Source: Acidimicrobiales bacterium (lineage in GTDB: Bacteria > Actinomycetota > Acidimicrobiia > Acidimicrobiales > JACCXE01). Taken from it: a stretch of DNA of 64,000 nucleotides. Every line of letters begins with the position of its first letter. The stretch's first letter is position 1. The notes beneath the pieces are model-generated. The model saw nothing but the letters and a program-made list of their open reading frames with translations. It had not been told where the DNA came from and did no database searches. Position numbers and translations under genes: made by a program. Below, piece after piece: positions 35,212 to 43,727 of the stretch. Where the stretch lies: positions 1-64,000 of the forward strand of contig DASZWD010000020.1 in the NCBI GenBank assembly GCA_035546775.1, given 5' to 3'.

Positions 35212-35770
35212 CCTCGCGCTCCTGGCCACGCTCACGGTGGTCACCATCGGCGCGGGCGCGCCGCGCGCCGACGCCCACTTCTGTTCGATCCCGGCGACGA
35301 TCAAGGTCGGGCAGGACACGATGGTCAACATCGGGGTGGCCGCGGAGGAGGTGGCCGTCGAGGCAGTCGACATCCAGATCCCTGCCGGGTTCGCCCTGAA
35401 GGAGCCCGTCGGTTACCTCGGCTACACCGGCACCGTGGTGGGCAACTACGCCCACTTCGTCGGTGGGGAGATCGAGCCGTACACCTGCCACTACTTCGGC
35501 TTCTCGGGTCATGCCACCAAGCGGGGCCGTCTGGTCGCCGACATCATCACCACCGACAAGAACGGAACGAAGACCCGGTACTTCGACACGCGCACGATCT
35601 CGCAGTTCCCGGCCGAAGTTATCTACGCCGGCGTCGACCCCGCCGATTACGCGCCGAAGGTGCCGACGTCGTCCGGTGGGGTCAGCATCTGGGTGGCGCT
35701 GGCGGTGGCCGTCGGTGCCGGCGTGCTCGTCGTCGGCGGCGCCGTGCTCGTCAACCGTCGCCGCGCATGA
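35192..35770 (+). CDS. YcnI/DUF1775-like secreted membrane-anchored protein
   Basis: A protein of about 192 residues. The signal peptide (MRVILALLATLTVVTIGAGAPRADA) would be cut before HFCSIPA, exposing an N-terminal His. A beta-sandwich-like domain follows (IGVAAEEVAVEAVDIQIPAGFAL...), then a C-terminal membrane helix and RRR anchor. This layout, His start plus beta domain plus C-terminal helix, matches the YcnI/DUF1775 copper-binding proteins, but similarity is moderate. Starts at 35189, 35192 and 35201 are possible, and none has a good ribosome-binding site. The 5' end overlaps the divergent minus-strand gene, so each promoter must lie inside the other gene. Its stop overlaps the next gene (ATGA). 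Confidence 0.65.
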   Translation: MRRMRVILALLATLTVVTIGAGAPRADAHFCSIPATIKVGQDTMVNIGVAAEEVAVEAVDIQIPAGFALKEPVGYLGYTGTVVGNYAHFVGGEIEPYTCHYFGFSGHATKRGRLVADIITTDKNGTKTRYFDTRTISQFPAEVIYAGVDPADYAPKVPTSSGGVSIWVALAVAVGAGVLVVGGAVLVNRRRA

Positions 35771-36261
35771 GGCGTCTTGTCGCCGGGCTGTGGTTCGGCC
35801 TGGCACTGGCGGTGTTGGTTCAGACCGCGCCCACTCGTGGCAGCGCCCGGCCGCTGCCGGCCGTCGGCAAACCGTTCGTCCGGATGGAGTTACGCGACAG
35901 GGAGGTGATCGTCGCCGCCGCCCGCCGCTTCTTCGGGCCGCGCTACGGCGGCGCCTGGGTCACCGAAACGTCGCTCCACATCGGAGTCGTCGCCGCGCGC
36001 CCCGTCGACGGCTGGCGACTGCGGGGCCACGTGCACTCGAGCGCGGTCGTCGTCGACGCCACACCCCTGAATTACACCGCCCTCTCACGGCGCATCGACG
36101 GCGTCCGGGCGCTGCTTCCGGACAGTCCCAACTCGTTCGTCTTCTGGGAACCGGTCGACGAGCTCGACGTCGTCACGCCCTCAGCTGACGGCATGTTGCG
36201 CGCCCAGATCCGGGCCCAGGCGGCGCCCTTGCGGGTGCGGCTTATCGTCTCGGGCGCCTAG
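35767..36261 (+). CDS. Small exported protein of unknown function
   Basis: A 164-residue protein with a probable signal peptide (MRRLVAGLWFGLALAVLVQT). The mature part has a mixed alpha/beta look (REVIVAAARRFFGPRYGGAWVTE, then several short strands) and no cysteine pair, metal motif or membrane anchor. No family was recognised. It is translationally coupled to the YcnI-like gene and is followed without a gap by rbfA, so it appears to belong to the inserted envelope group rather than to the translation operon. Confidence 0.65.
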   Translation: MRRLVAGLWFGLALAVLVQTAPTRGSARPLPAVGKPFVRMELRDREVIVAAARRFFGPRYGGAWVTETSLHIGVVAARPVDGWRLRGHVHSSAVVVDATPLNYTALSRRIDGVRALLPDSPNSFVFWEPVDELDVVTPSADGMLRAQIRAQAAPLRVRLIVSGA

Positions 36262-36648
36262 ATGCTTCACAATGGAGGGGTGGCAGCGCGGGAGAACACT
36301 CGGCGGTACCCGCGAACGGCGCGGGTGGACCGGCTCGTGCAGGCCGTGGTCGCCGACTCGTTGGAGCGCAATGACGACGAGCGCCTGGGCATGGTCACGG
36401 TCACCGGGGTGCACGTCGACCCCGACCTGCGCCACGCCGTCGTGTTCTATGCCACCCGCGGCGCGGCGGACGACGACGTCGAGGAGGCGCTCGAAGAAGC
36501 GCGGATCGGCGTGCAGCGCGACATCGGCCGCGAGGTACGGATGAAGCGGACGCCCCAGCTCCGATTCGAGCGCGATCCGGCGATGGATGCAGGATGGCGG
36601 ATCGAAGAGATCTTGCGGCAGCAGCGGGAAGGACGCGGTGACCAGTAG
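36262..36648 (+). CDS. rbfA: Ribosome-binding factor A
   Basis: A 128-residue RbfA, a cold-shock 30S maturation factor with a KH-like fold. It has RTARVDRLVQAVVADSLE, then VTVTGVHVDPDLRHAVVFYA and KRTPQLRFERDPAMDAGWRIEEIL, typical of the family. ATG 36262 follows the upstream stop directly and lacks a Shine-Dalgarno site; GTG 36280 has GGAGGG but too close. The conserved sequence starts after both, so the choice is open. The 3' end overlaps the DHH gene by 11 nt. Confidence 0.93.
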   Translation: MLHNGGVAARENTRRYPRTARVDRLVQAVVADSLERNDDERLGMVTVTGVHVDPDLRHAVVFYATRGAADDDVEEALEEARIGVQRDIGREVRMKRTPQLRFERDPAMDAGWRIEEILRQQREGRGDQ

Positions 36649-37627
36649 CGACCTCGACCGGGCAGCGGCGGCGATCCACGCCGCCGACTCCGTGGCGCTG
36701 GCGTGTCACGTCGCGCCCGACGGCGATGCCCTCGGCTCCATGCTCGGCCTCCACCATCTCTGCCTCGCCCACGGCAAGCCCTCGATCGCGTCGTGGCCCG
36801 CGCCGTTCGTGGTGGCGCCCCACTACGCCTACCTGCCCGGCCTCGAGATCGCTACGCCGCCCGAGGAGTTCCCCACCGCCCCCGACGTGATGATCACCTT
36901 CGACTGCGGCTCGCTCGCCCGCCTCGCCGAGTTGGGCGCCTCCGCAGTCAAGGCGCGTGAGCTGATCGTGCTCGACCACCACTTGTCGAACGACCGCTAC
37001 GGCACCATCAACGTCATCGACATCGACGCCGCGGCAACCGCAGTCGTGGTGCGCCGCCTCGCCGAGCGATTGGGGTGGGCGCTGACGCGCGACGCGGCGA
37101 TGTGCCTTTACACCGGCCTCGTCACCGACACCGGACGCTTCCAGTACCAGTCGACCACCCCCGAGGTCTTCGCCCTCGCCGAAGAGCTGGCGCGCTTCGA
37201 CCTGCCGATCCCGGCGCTGTCGCGCCAGCTGTTCGAGGAGCATCGCCTGGCGTATCTGAAGCTCGCCGGCGCCTGCTTGGCGCGCGCCGAGCTCGACGAG
37301 CGCGACGGGTTCGTGATGGCGTGGGTCACCGCTGACGAACTGCACGACAGCGACGTCACCATCGAGGAGACCGAAGGCCTCATCGACCTCGTCCGCCGCA
37401 CGAAAGAAGCCGAGGTGAGCGCGGTGCTGAAGGAAACGCCCGAAGGCATTCGCGTGTCGCTGCGCTCGGTCACCGAAGTCGACGTGTCGGCCGTCGCGGC
37501 CGGGTTCGGCGGTGGCGGGCACCGTTACGCGGCGGGCTTCACGTCGACGGCGTCGCTCGAGTCGGTCAAGGCCGCGCTGCGCGAAGCGGTGGCGGTCGCC
37601 GTCAAGGCTGTCGCTAAGGGCCAGTGA
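36638..37627 (+). CDS. DHH-family phosphoesterase (NrnA-like nanoRNase/pAp phosphatase)
   Basis: A 329-residue DHH/DHHA1 protein. CHVAPDGDALGSMLGL supplies the DxD metal motif, MITFDCG the next Asp, VLDHHLSN the DHH box, and GLVTDTGRF a further Asp. The C-terminal DHHA1 domain ends with FGGGGHRYAAGF, the substrate-binding GGGH loop. NrnA proteins degrade 2-5-nt RNAs and dephosphorylate pAp. Start GTG 36638 has GGAAGGA 5 nt upstream, inside rbfA. It lies between rbfA and truB, as in most actinobacteria and firmicutes. The stop overlaps the truB GTG (GTGA). Confidence 0.92.
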   Translation: MTSSDLDRAAAAIHAADSVALACHVAPDGDALGSMLGLHHLCLAHGKPSIASWPAPFVVAPHYAYLPGLEIATPPEEFPTAPDVMITFDCGSLARLAELGASAVKARELIVLDHHLSNDRYGTINVIDIDAAATAVVVRRLAERLGWALTRDAAMCLYTGLVTDTGRFQYQSTTPEVFALAEELARFDLPIPALSRQLFEEHRLAYLKLAGACLARAELDERDGFVMAWVTADELHDSDVTIEETEGLIDLVRRTKEAEVSAVLKETPEGIRVSLRSVTEVDVSAVAAGFGGGGHRYAAGFTSTASLESVKAALREAVAVAVKAVAKGQ

Positions 37628-38490
37628 TCGACGGATTCGTCGTCATCGACAAGCCGGCGGGGTGGACGAGCCACGACGTGGTGGCGCGCAGCCGCAAGGT
37701 CTTCGGGCAGAAGCGCGTCGGCCACGCCGGCACACTCGATCCCGACGCCACCGGTGTGCTCCTCGTCGGTCTCGGCCGCGCCACGCGTCTGTTGAAGTTC
37801 GTCGGTGACCTCGAGAAGGCCTACGTCGGCGAAGTCGTGTTCGGTGCGACGACGACCACGCTCGACGCCAGCGGTGAGGTCACCGCCACTTTCGACATGA
37901 GCGGGTTGACCCTCGACAACGTGCGCGCCGCCGCGACCGGCTTCGTAGGTGACATCGAGCAAATCCCGCCGATGGTGTCGGCCGTGCAGATCGACGGGCA
38001 ACGGCTGCACAACCTCGCCCGCCAGGGTGTCGAGGTCGAGCGCAAGCCGCGCCCGGTCACCGTGCACTCCTTCGACGTGCGCGACTTCGTGGAACCGGGC
38101 GTCGTGCTCGTAGACGTCGTGTGCTCGACCGGCACGTATATCCGCACGCTGGCCGACGACTTGGGCCGCGCCCTCGGCGGGGGTGCGCATCTGCGCAACC
38201 TGCGCCGGCGGGCGGTGGGCTCGTTCTCGGCCGACGACGCCGTCCCGCTCGACGCGCTGTCACCCGACCACGCCCGCCCGATGGCTGACCTCGTCGTGCA
38301 CCTGCCGACGATCGTCGTCGACGACGACGGTCTCGACGCCGTGGCGCACGGTCGGGCGCTGTTCGACGACACCTTCCTTGGCCTGGTCGCCGATCGCGTC
38401 GGCGTGCTCGACGCCGCGGGCCAACTCGTCGCCGTGTACCAGCCCGTCGACGAACGCCTCGTGCCCGATGTCGTGCTTGTAGGCAGTTAG
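37624..38490 (+). CDS. truB: tRNA pseudouridine(55) synthase TruB
   Basis: A 288-residue pseudouridine synthase that modifies U55 of the T-loop of tRNAs. It has DGFVVIDKPAGWTSHDVV, the catalytic Asp39 in GTLDPDATGVL, GATTTTLDASGEV, and CSTGTYIRTLADDLG. A C-terminal PUA-like segment follows. GTG 37624 overlaps the stop of the DHH gene. Confidence 0.96.
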   Translation: MIDGFVVIDKPAGWTSHDVVARSRKVFGQKRVGHAGTLDPDATGVLLVGLGRATRLLKFVGDLEKAYVGEVVFGATTTTLDASGEVTATFDMSGLTLDNVRAAATGFVGDIEQIPPMVSAVQIDGQRLHNLARQGVEVERKPRPVTVHSFDVRDFVEPGVVLVDVVCSTGTYIRTLADDLGRALGGGAHLRNLRRRAVGSFSADDAVPLDALSPDHARPMADLVVHLPTIVVDDDGLDAVAHGRALFDDTFLGLVADRVGVLDAAGQLVAVYQPVDERLVPDVVLVGS

Positions 38491-38500
38491 CGTCTCGGTC

Positions 38501-39442
38501 GTGGACGTCGTAACCGAGCCGGGGGCCGCTCGCGCCATCGTCGGTGACCGCGGGTCAGTCGTCACGATCGGCGCGTACGACGGCGTGCACCTCGGACACC
38601 GCGCCGTGATCGACGAGGTCCGCCACCTGGCCGAGACGCGGGGCGCGCTCAGCGCCATGGTCACCTTCGATCGGCATCCGGCGACGGTGGTGCGGCCCGA
38701 GTCGGCGCCGTGCCGGTTGACGTCGCTCGAGCAGCGCCTCGAGTTGCTGGAGACGACCGGTCTCGACCTCGTGCTCGTCATCCGGTTCGACGAGGAGCGC
38801 TCGCACGAGACGGCCGAGGCGTTCGTCAACGAAGTGCTGCTCGACGGTTTGCGCGCCCGCGCGATCGTGGTCGGTCACGACTTTCACTTCGGCGCCAAGC
38901 GCGCCGGCAACGTCGAGATGTTGCAGCGCCTCGGCGCGGTGCACGACTTCGACGTGCTCGGTATGCGCCTCGTCGCCACCGGTGACGCCGCGGTGTCCTC
39001 GACCCGCATTCGCGGCTTGCTGCACGACGGCGAGGTCGTGCGCGCCGCCGCCCTGCTCGGCCGGCCCCACGAAGTGCGCGGCACGGTGATGCACGGCGAC
39101 GCCCGTGGGCGCGAACTCGGCTTTCCGACGGCGAACGTGGCGGTGCCCGATGGCGTGTGCCTGCCGGCCGACGGCATCTACGCCGCGCTGTACACGACGC
39201 CCGACGGTGTCGCCCGTCCTGCGGCGGTATCCCTCGGTCGGCGCCCGACGTTCTACGTCGACGCCAAGGCGTCGCTGCTGGAGGCCTACGTCCTCGACTT
39301 CGACGGCGACCTGTACGACCAGCCGGCGGCGGTCGCGTTCGTCGAGCGCCTCCGCGGGGAGCAGCGGTTCGACCACGTCGACGACCTGATCAAGCAGATG
39401 CACGCCGACGTCGCCGCCACCCGAGCCGCGCTGGGCTTCTGA
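38501..39442 (+). CDS. ribF: Bifunctional riboflavin kinase/FAD synthetase
   Basis: A 313-residue RibF making FMN and FAD. The N-terminal adenylyltransferase half has TIGAYDGVHLGHRAVI, VVGHDFHFGAKRAGN and SSTRIR; the C-terminal riboflavin kinase half (about residues 180-305) has GRELGFPTANV and the GIYA strand. Order and length are standard. GTG 38501 follows truB by 10 nt, ending the translation operon. The gene's end is 6 bp from the convergent phosphotransferase gene, so no separate terminator fits between them. Confidence 0.96.
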   Translation: MDVVTEPGAARAIVGDRGSVVTIGAYDGVHLGHRAVIDEVRHLAETRGALSAMVTFDRHPATVVRPESAPCRLTSLEQRLELLETTGLDLVLVIRFDEERSHETAEAFVNEVLLDGLRARAIVVGHDFHFGAKRAGNVEMLQRLGAVHDFDVLGMRLVATGDAAVSSTRIRGLLHDGEVVRAAALLGRPHEVRGTVMHGDARGRELGFPTANVAVPDGVCLPADGIYAALYTTPDGVARPAAVSLGRRPTFYVDAKASLLEAYVLDFDGDLYDQPAAVAFVERLRGEQRFDHVDDLIKQMHADVAATRAALGF

Positions 39443-39448
39443 GCGCGT

Positions 39449-40456
39449 CTACGCAAACGCGGGGTAGGGCGGCAACACGTCGCAACCGGGCCAGCGCGCA
39501 CGCATCGCGCGGGCTATCGCGGTCGCCAGCGTGGCGATCGAGGGGTACGTGTCGGCGTAGCCGGCAAGCATGGCGATGCGGTCGTGCACGTACTGGCGGC
39601 CGCGGGCGGGCGCCGTGATGCCGGCGGGCGCCATCGGCCGATCGGTCTCGGCCAGCCACTGCAACACGTGTGCCATCTGGAACACGTAGGCCACGACCGC
39701 CGCGCCCGTCGCGGCGCGGAACGCGTCCGCCTCGGGCGGGTCGAGCACGGCCATGAACGCGTCCTCCATCTGTTCGGTCGTGCCGCCGGGGAGCGCGGCG
39801 ACACACCAGCACGTGCAGAACGGTGCGCGGGTGTAGGCGGCTTCGCTCGCCGCGTGGCGCCACCCCGCGCCCTCGAAGTCGAACAGCTTCATGGTGCCGT
39901 CGGCGAAGAGCCGGTTGTTGTCGGGACAGGCGTCGCTCGGGCCGAAGGCGAACCACGGCGTGTGCGCGCTGAGTGCGTCTTCGATCGCCGCGATGTCGCC
40001 GTCGACGTCGCCGGCGCACCCGAGCTCGCCGGCGAATGCGAGCAGCGCGTCCACGTTGCCGGCCAAGCTCAACCGCTCTGGTCGCGCGCCCTCGCTCAGC
40101 GACGGCTTGAGCGCCGCGGCCAGCGTTCGGGCCCAGAGCCGCAGTGCGTCGTGGGCGCGCGCCGGGTCGTCGCCCAGCAGCACGTCGGCCAGCGACTCGC
40201 CGGGACCGAAGTCCTCCATCACGACCACCCGCGGCCCGACCGCCACGAGCCCGGGTCGGAAGGCCTGAGGCAGCGTGCGCAGCGCTTCGACTTCGTTGCG
40301 GAAGCGTTCGACGGTTGCGTGCCGCTTGGCGATGTAGGTCTCGCCGTCGATCGCGACCCGGGCCAGCGCGGCGCGCCCGCTGTTGGTGAGGTCCTCGACC
40401 AGCACGGCGCCGGGCAGGACCTCGGCCACCTCGGCGAGCAGCTCGTCAGTCGTCAT
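39449..40456 (-). CDS. Aminoglycoside phosphotransferase-like kinase family protein
   Basis: A 335-residue protein kinase-like phosphotransferase. Lys in ETYIAKRH, Glu in RFRNEVEAL, the catalytic-loop-like [14 protein letters not shown] (the usual HxDxxxxN is degenerate at the His) and LFDFEGAGW as the DFE metal motif. The family covers antibiotic kinases, choline and fructosamine kinases and many unknowns, so no substrate is assigned. Resistance should not be assumed. ATG 40456 lies inside the end of the upstream arfB gene (11-nt overlap), so the pair is coupled. Confidence 0.78.
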   Translation of the reverse strand: MTTDELLAEVAEVLPGAVLVEDLTNSGRAALARVAIDGETYIAKRHATVERFRNEVEALRTLPQAFRPGLVAVGPRVVVMEDFGPGESLADVLLGDDPARAHDALRLWARTLAAALKPSLSEGARPERLSLAGNVDALLAFAGELGCAGDVDGDIAAIEDALSAHTPWFAFGPSDACPDNNRLFADGTMKLFDFEGAGWRHAASEAAYTRAPFCTCWCVAALPGGTTEQMEDAFMAVLDPPEADAFRAATGAAVVAYVFQMAHVLQWLAETDRPMAPAGITAPARGRQYVHDRIAMLAGYADTYPSIATLATAIARAMRARWPGCDVLPPYPAFA

Positions 40457-40847
40457 AGCGGCCCCGGCGTCCCGCCTTGATCTGCGACGTCCGGCGCTTG
40501 GCATCGAGACGGCGTTCCTTCGACGCCTTGGTCGCCCGGGTCGCCACCCGCGGCTTTTCGACCCGCAGCGCGCCCGCCAGCCGCTCGGCCAGGCGGGCGA
40601 GTGCGATCTCCTTGTTCCGCAGCTGGGAACGCTCGTCGCTCGCCACCACCCGCACGACCGGACCGAGCTTCTCCAGCAACCGGGCCTTCTGGCGGGGACC
40701 GAGGGCGGTGGAATTGGCCACGTCAAAGGTGACTTCGACCCGGGAATTCGAGGTGTTCACGTGCTGCCCGCCCGGTCCCGACGACCGCGACACGCTGATC
40801 CGCAGCTCGTGATCAGGGAGAATGCAGCTGCCGGAGACCCGCAACAT
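40446..40847 (-). CDS. arfB: Alternative ribosome-rescue factor ArfB-like peptidyl-tRNA hydrolase
   Basis: A 133-residue protein with the release-factor catalytic motif GPGGQ (Gly26-Gly27-Gln28) after ISVSRSS and followed by [12 protein letters not shown] basic, disordered C-terminal tail ([19 protein letters not shown]) is the part that enters the mRNA channel in ArfB. It would release stalled ribosomes on non-stop mRNA. It lacks the stop-codon recognition domains of RF1/RF2. It is divergent from rpsO, about 97 bp away. Confidence 0.92.
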   Translation of the reverse strand: MLRVSGSCILPDHELRISVSRSSGPGGQHVNTSNSRVEVTFDVANSTALGPRQKARLLEKLGPVVRVVASDERSQLRNKEIALARLAERLAGALRVEKPRVATRATKASKERRLDAKRRTSQIKAGRRGRYDD

Positions 40848-40943
40848 GCTGCAAAAGGTACTGACCTGCTATCTTTGAACCCCGGTTACCGGACGCACGC
40901 GTCCGCTTCCCGTCGATCGAGAAATTCAAGGAAGCCCTGCTCC

Positions 40944-41201
40944 ATGCCCACCACCGCTGAGGTCATCGCCCAATATGGCAAGCACGAGAAGGACTCGGGT
41001 ACGCCCGAGGTCCAGATCGCGTTGCTCGAAGGACGCATCAAGCACCTCACGGAGCACCTGCGCACCCACAAAGGTGACCATCACACCCGCCGTGGTCTGA
41101 TGCAGCTGATCGGTAAGCAGAAGCGCATCAAGGCGTACCTTGAGAAGACCGACATCGAGCGGTACCGAGCGATCGTGGCCGCCCTCGGCCACCGCCGATA
41201 A
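40944..41201 (+). CDS. rpsO: 30S ribosomal protein S15
   Basis: An 85-residue S15 protein: [11 protein letters not shown]-like start, [21 protein letters not shown], and [21 protein letters not shown], the 16S rRNA-binding helices. ATG 40944 lies about 10 nt after AAGGAAG. A TATCTT element at 40870-40875 could be its -10 box. It precedes pnp, the usual order. Confidence 0.96.
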   Translation: MPTTAEVIAQYGKHEKDSGTPEVQIALLEGRIKHLTEHLRTHKGDHHTRRGLMQLIGKQKRIKAYLEKTDIERYRAIVAALGHRR

Positions 41202-41215
41202 CCGAAGCACTACTG

Positions 41216-41238
41216 CGAGCGCCCACCTAGGGCGCTCG
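41216..41238 (+). terminator. Strong hairpin after rpsO (terminator-like, poor U-tract)
   Basis: CGAGCGCCC and GGGCGCTCG form a perfect 9-bp stem with an ACCTA loop, 14 nt after the rpsO stop. Only TT follows, so termination would be weak. Partial termination or a processing site between rpsO and pnp is likely. Confidence 0.6.
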
Positions 41239-41243
41239 TTGCA

Positions 41244-41324
41244 CAACTGGCGACCAGCAGAAGCCAGCTGCCAGTTGCCGTTCCCCGAACACGTGGTTCG
41301 GAGGATGCCAACTGGGAACTGGCT
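41244..41324 (+). promoter_or_regulatory. pnp leader with two mutually exclusive hairpins
   Basis: CAACTGGC (41244-41251) can pair perfectly with GCCAGTTG (41270-41277). The same CCAGTTG (41271-41277) can instead pair with CAACTGG (41309-41315), supported by outer AGCCAG/CTGGCT (41262-41267 with 41319-41324) and inner CCGAAC/GTTCGG (41285-41290 with 41296-41301). Only one can form at a time. PNPase autoregulates its own structured leader in E. coli with RNase III; the switch here is inferred from base pairing. Confidence 0.55.
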
Positions 41325-41361
41325 CACCGTGTCGCCTCACACATAGAGGAGACAACCCAAC

Positions 41362-43722
41362 GTGGGTTCCAAATTCGTTTCAGTGTCGGCGCCGATTTCG
41401 GGCACCGACAAGACGTTGTCGTTCGAGACGGGCAAGCTGGCGCAGCAGTCACAGGGCGCCGTCGTAGCCAAGATCGGCGAGACCACGGTGCTGTGCACCG
41501 CCAACGCCGCCAAGTCGGTCCGTGAGGGCACCGACTTCTTTCCGCTGACCGTCAACGTCGAAGAGCGCATGTACGCCGCCGGCAAGATCCCCGGCAGCTT
41601 CTTCCGCCGTGAAGGCCGTCCGACGGACAACGCCATCCTGACGTGCCGCCTCATCGACCGTCCGCTGCGCCCGTCGTTCCCCGACGGCTTCCGCAACGAC
41701 GTCGACGTCGTCGCCACCATCATCGGCAACGACCAGGAGAACCCGCACGACGTGCTGGCGATCAACGCCGCGTCCGCCGCGCTGCGCATCTCGGGCATCC
41801 CGTTCGAGCACGCCATCGGCGCGGTGCGCATGGGCTTCAGCCAGGAAGGCGAGTGGCTCCCGCACGTGTCCTACGACGACGGCGACGAGTGCACCTTCGA
41901 GATCGTGGTGGCCGGTCGGATCGTCGGTGACGACGTCGCCATCATGATGGTCGAGGCCGGCGGCACCGAGAAGGCGTGGGACTACTACCAGGCCGGCGCC
42001 CCCAAGGTCACCGAAGAGCGCATCGCCGAGGGCCTCGAACAGGCCAAGACGTGGATCCGCGAGTCGTGCCTGCTGCAGGATGAACTGGTCAAGCAGGTCG
42101 GCGAGGTCGAGCCGCTGCAGTTCACCGTCGGCGTCGACTACGAGGACGACGTGTACGAGCGCGTTGCCGCCATCGCGTCCGACGACATCGCCAAGGCGTG
42201 CACCATCATCCAGAAGGCCGAGCGCAACGATGCCCTTGACGCCATCGCCGCCAGCGCGCAGGAGACCCTCGCCGAGGAGTTCCCCGACCGCGGCAAGGAG
42301 ATCAAGGCTGCGGTTCGCTCGCTGACCAAGAAGGCGGTGCGCGCCCGCATCGTCAACGACGGCGTGCGCATGGACGGCCGCGGTCCGGCGGACCTGCGCC
42401 CGATCTCAGCCGAGGTCGGCCTCATCCCCACGGCGCACGGCACTGGCCTGTTCCAGCGTGGTGAGACCCAGGTTCTCAACGTCCTCACCCTGGGCATGCC
42501 GAAGATGGACCAGATGCTCGACAACATCGCCGGCGAAGACAAGAAGCGCTACATGCACCACTACAACATGCCGCCCTTCGCCAACGGCGAGACGGGCCGC
42601 ATGGGTTCGCCCAAGCGCCGCGAGATCGGCCACGGCCTGCTCGCCGAGCGCGCCCTGCTCCCGGTCGTGCCCCACGTCGAAGAGTTCCCGTACGCGCTGC
42701 GCCTGGTGTCCGAAGTGCTGGCGTCGAACGGCTCGACGTCGATGGCGTCGGTGTGCTCGTCGACGCTGTCGCTGATGGACGGCGGCGTGCCGATCAAGGC
42801 GCCCGTCGCCGGCATCGCCATGGGCCTCGTCTACGCCGAGGGCAAGTACACGCCGCTGACCGACATCCTCGGCGCCGAAGACGCCTTCGGTGACATGGAC
42901 TTCAAGGTCGCCGGCACCGCCGACTTCGTCACCGCGCTTCAGCTCGACACCAAGATCGACGGCCTGCCCGCCGAGGTGCTCGCCCAAGCACTCACCCAGG
43001 CCCGCGACGCCCGCCTCAAGATCCTCGAGATCATGGCCAGCGCCATCGCCGAGCCGCGTGAGGAAGTGGCCGACAGTGCCCCGAAGATCGTCAGCTTCGA
43101 GATCCCGATCGACAAGATCGGCGAGGTCATCGGCCCCAAGGGCAAGGTCATCAACGCCATCCAGCAGGAAACCGGCGCCGACATCGGCGTCGACGACGAC
43201 GGCATGGTGGGCACGGTCACCATCGGCTCGACCGACGGTGGCGCCGTCGCCGAGGCCCGTCGCCGCATCGAGCTGATCCTCGACCCGCCCCGGGCGCACG
43301 TGGGTGAGACGTACAAGGGCCGCGTGGTGAACATCACCAAGTTCGGCGCGTTCGTCAACATTCTCCCGGGCCGCGACGGCCTGCTGCACATCAGCAAGCT
43401 CGGCCAGGGCAAGCGCATCGACAAGGTCGAAGACGTCGTCGATCTCGGTGACGAGGTCGAGGTGCGTGTCGACGACATCGACCAGCAGGGCAAGGTCAGC
43501 CTGTCGATCGCCGGCGACGCGCCGGCGGCCAAAGAAGGCGGCGCGTCGACTGAGGCGTCGTCGGAAGGTGGCGCCGTCGCCACGGCCAGTTTCGAGGAAT
43601 TCCTCGACGAAGAGCTGGGCGATTCGCTCGGTGATCTCGGCCCCGCCGAGGAGCGTGCGCCGCGCAGCGAGGGGGACCGCGGTCCGCGTCGCAACCCGCG
43701 TCGCGGTGGCGGACGCCGCTAG
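41362..43722 (+). CDS. pnp: Polyribonucleotide nucleotidyltransferase (PNPase)
   Basis: A 786-residue 3'-5' exoribonuclease/RNA polymerase that uses phosphate. There are two RNase PH-like domains (the second, with the active site, includes LFQRGETQVL and the FGDMDFKVAGT segment), a helical linker, a KH domain (EVIGPKGKVINAIQQETGA) and an S1 domain (YKGRVVNITKFGAFVNILPG). The C-terminal 70 residues are acidic and then Arg/Gly-rich. GTG 41362 follows GAGGAG. Actinobacterial PNPase (GPSI) has the same layout. Confidence 0.97.
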   Translation: MGSKFVSVSAPISGTDKTLSFETGKLAQQSQGAVVAKIGETTVLCTANAAKSVREGTDFFPLTVNVEERMYAAGKIPGSFFRREGRPTDNAILTCRLIDRPLRPSFPDGFRNDVDVVATIIGNDQENPHDVLAINAASAALRISGIPFEHAIGAVRMGFSQEGEWLPHVSYDDGDECTFEIVVAGRIVGDDVAIMMVEAGGTEKAWDYYQAGAPKVTEERIAEGLEQAKTWIRESCLLQDELVKQVGEVEPLQFTVGVDYEDDVYERVAAIASDDIAKACTIIQKAERNDALDAIAASAQETLAEEFPDRGKEIKAAVRSLTKKAVRARIVNDGVRMDGRGPADLRPISAEVGLIPTAHGTGLFQRGETQVLNVLTLGMPKMDQMLDNIAGEDKKRYMHHYNMPPFANGETGRMGSPKRREIGHGLLAERALLPVVPHVEEFPYALRLVSEVLASNGSTSMASVCSSTLSLMDGGVPIKAPVAGIAMGLVYAEGKYTPLTDILGAEDAFGDMDFKVAGTADFVTALQLDTKIDGLPAEVLAQALTQARDARLKILEIMASAIAEPREEVADSAPKIVSFEIPIDKIGEVIGPKGKVINAIQQETGADIGVDDDGMVGTVTIGSTDGGAVAEARRRIELILDPPRAHVGETYKGRVVNITKFGAFVNILPGRDGLLHISKLGQGKRIDKVEDVVDLGDEVEVRVDDIDQQGKVSLSIAGDAPAAKEGGASTEASSEGGAVATASFEEFLDEELGDSLGDLGPAEERAPRSEGDRGPRRNPRRGGGRR

Positions 43723-43727
43723 CGCGC

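Noticed and set aside
39449-40456. Aminoglycoside resistance gene
   Set aside because: Only the broad phosphotransferase fold is visible, with a degenerate catalytic loop; no basis for a drug substrate.
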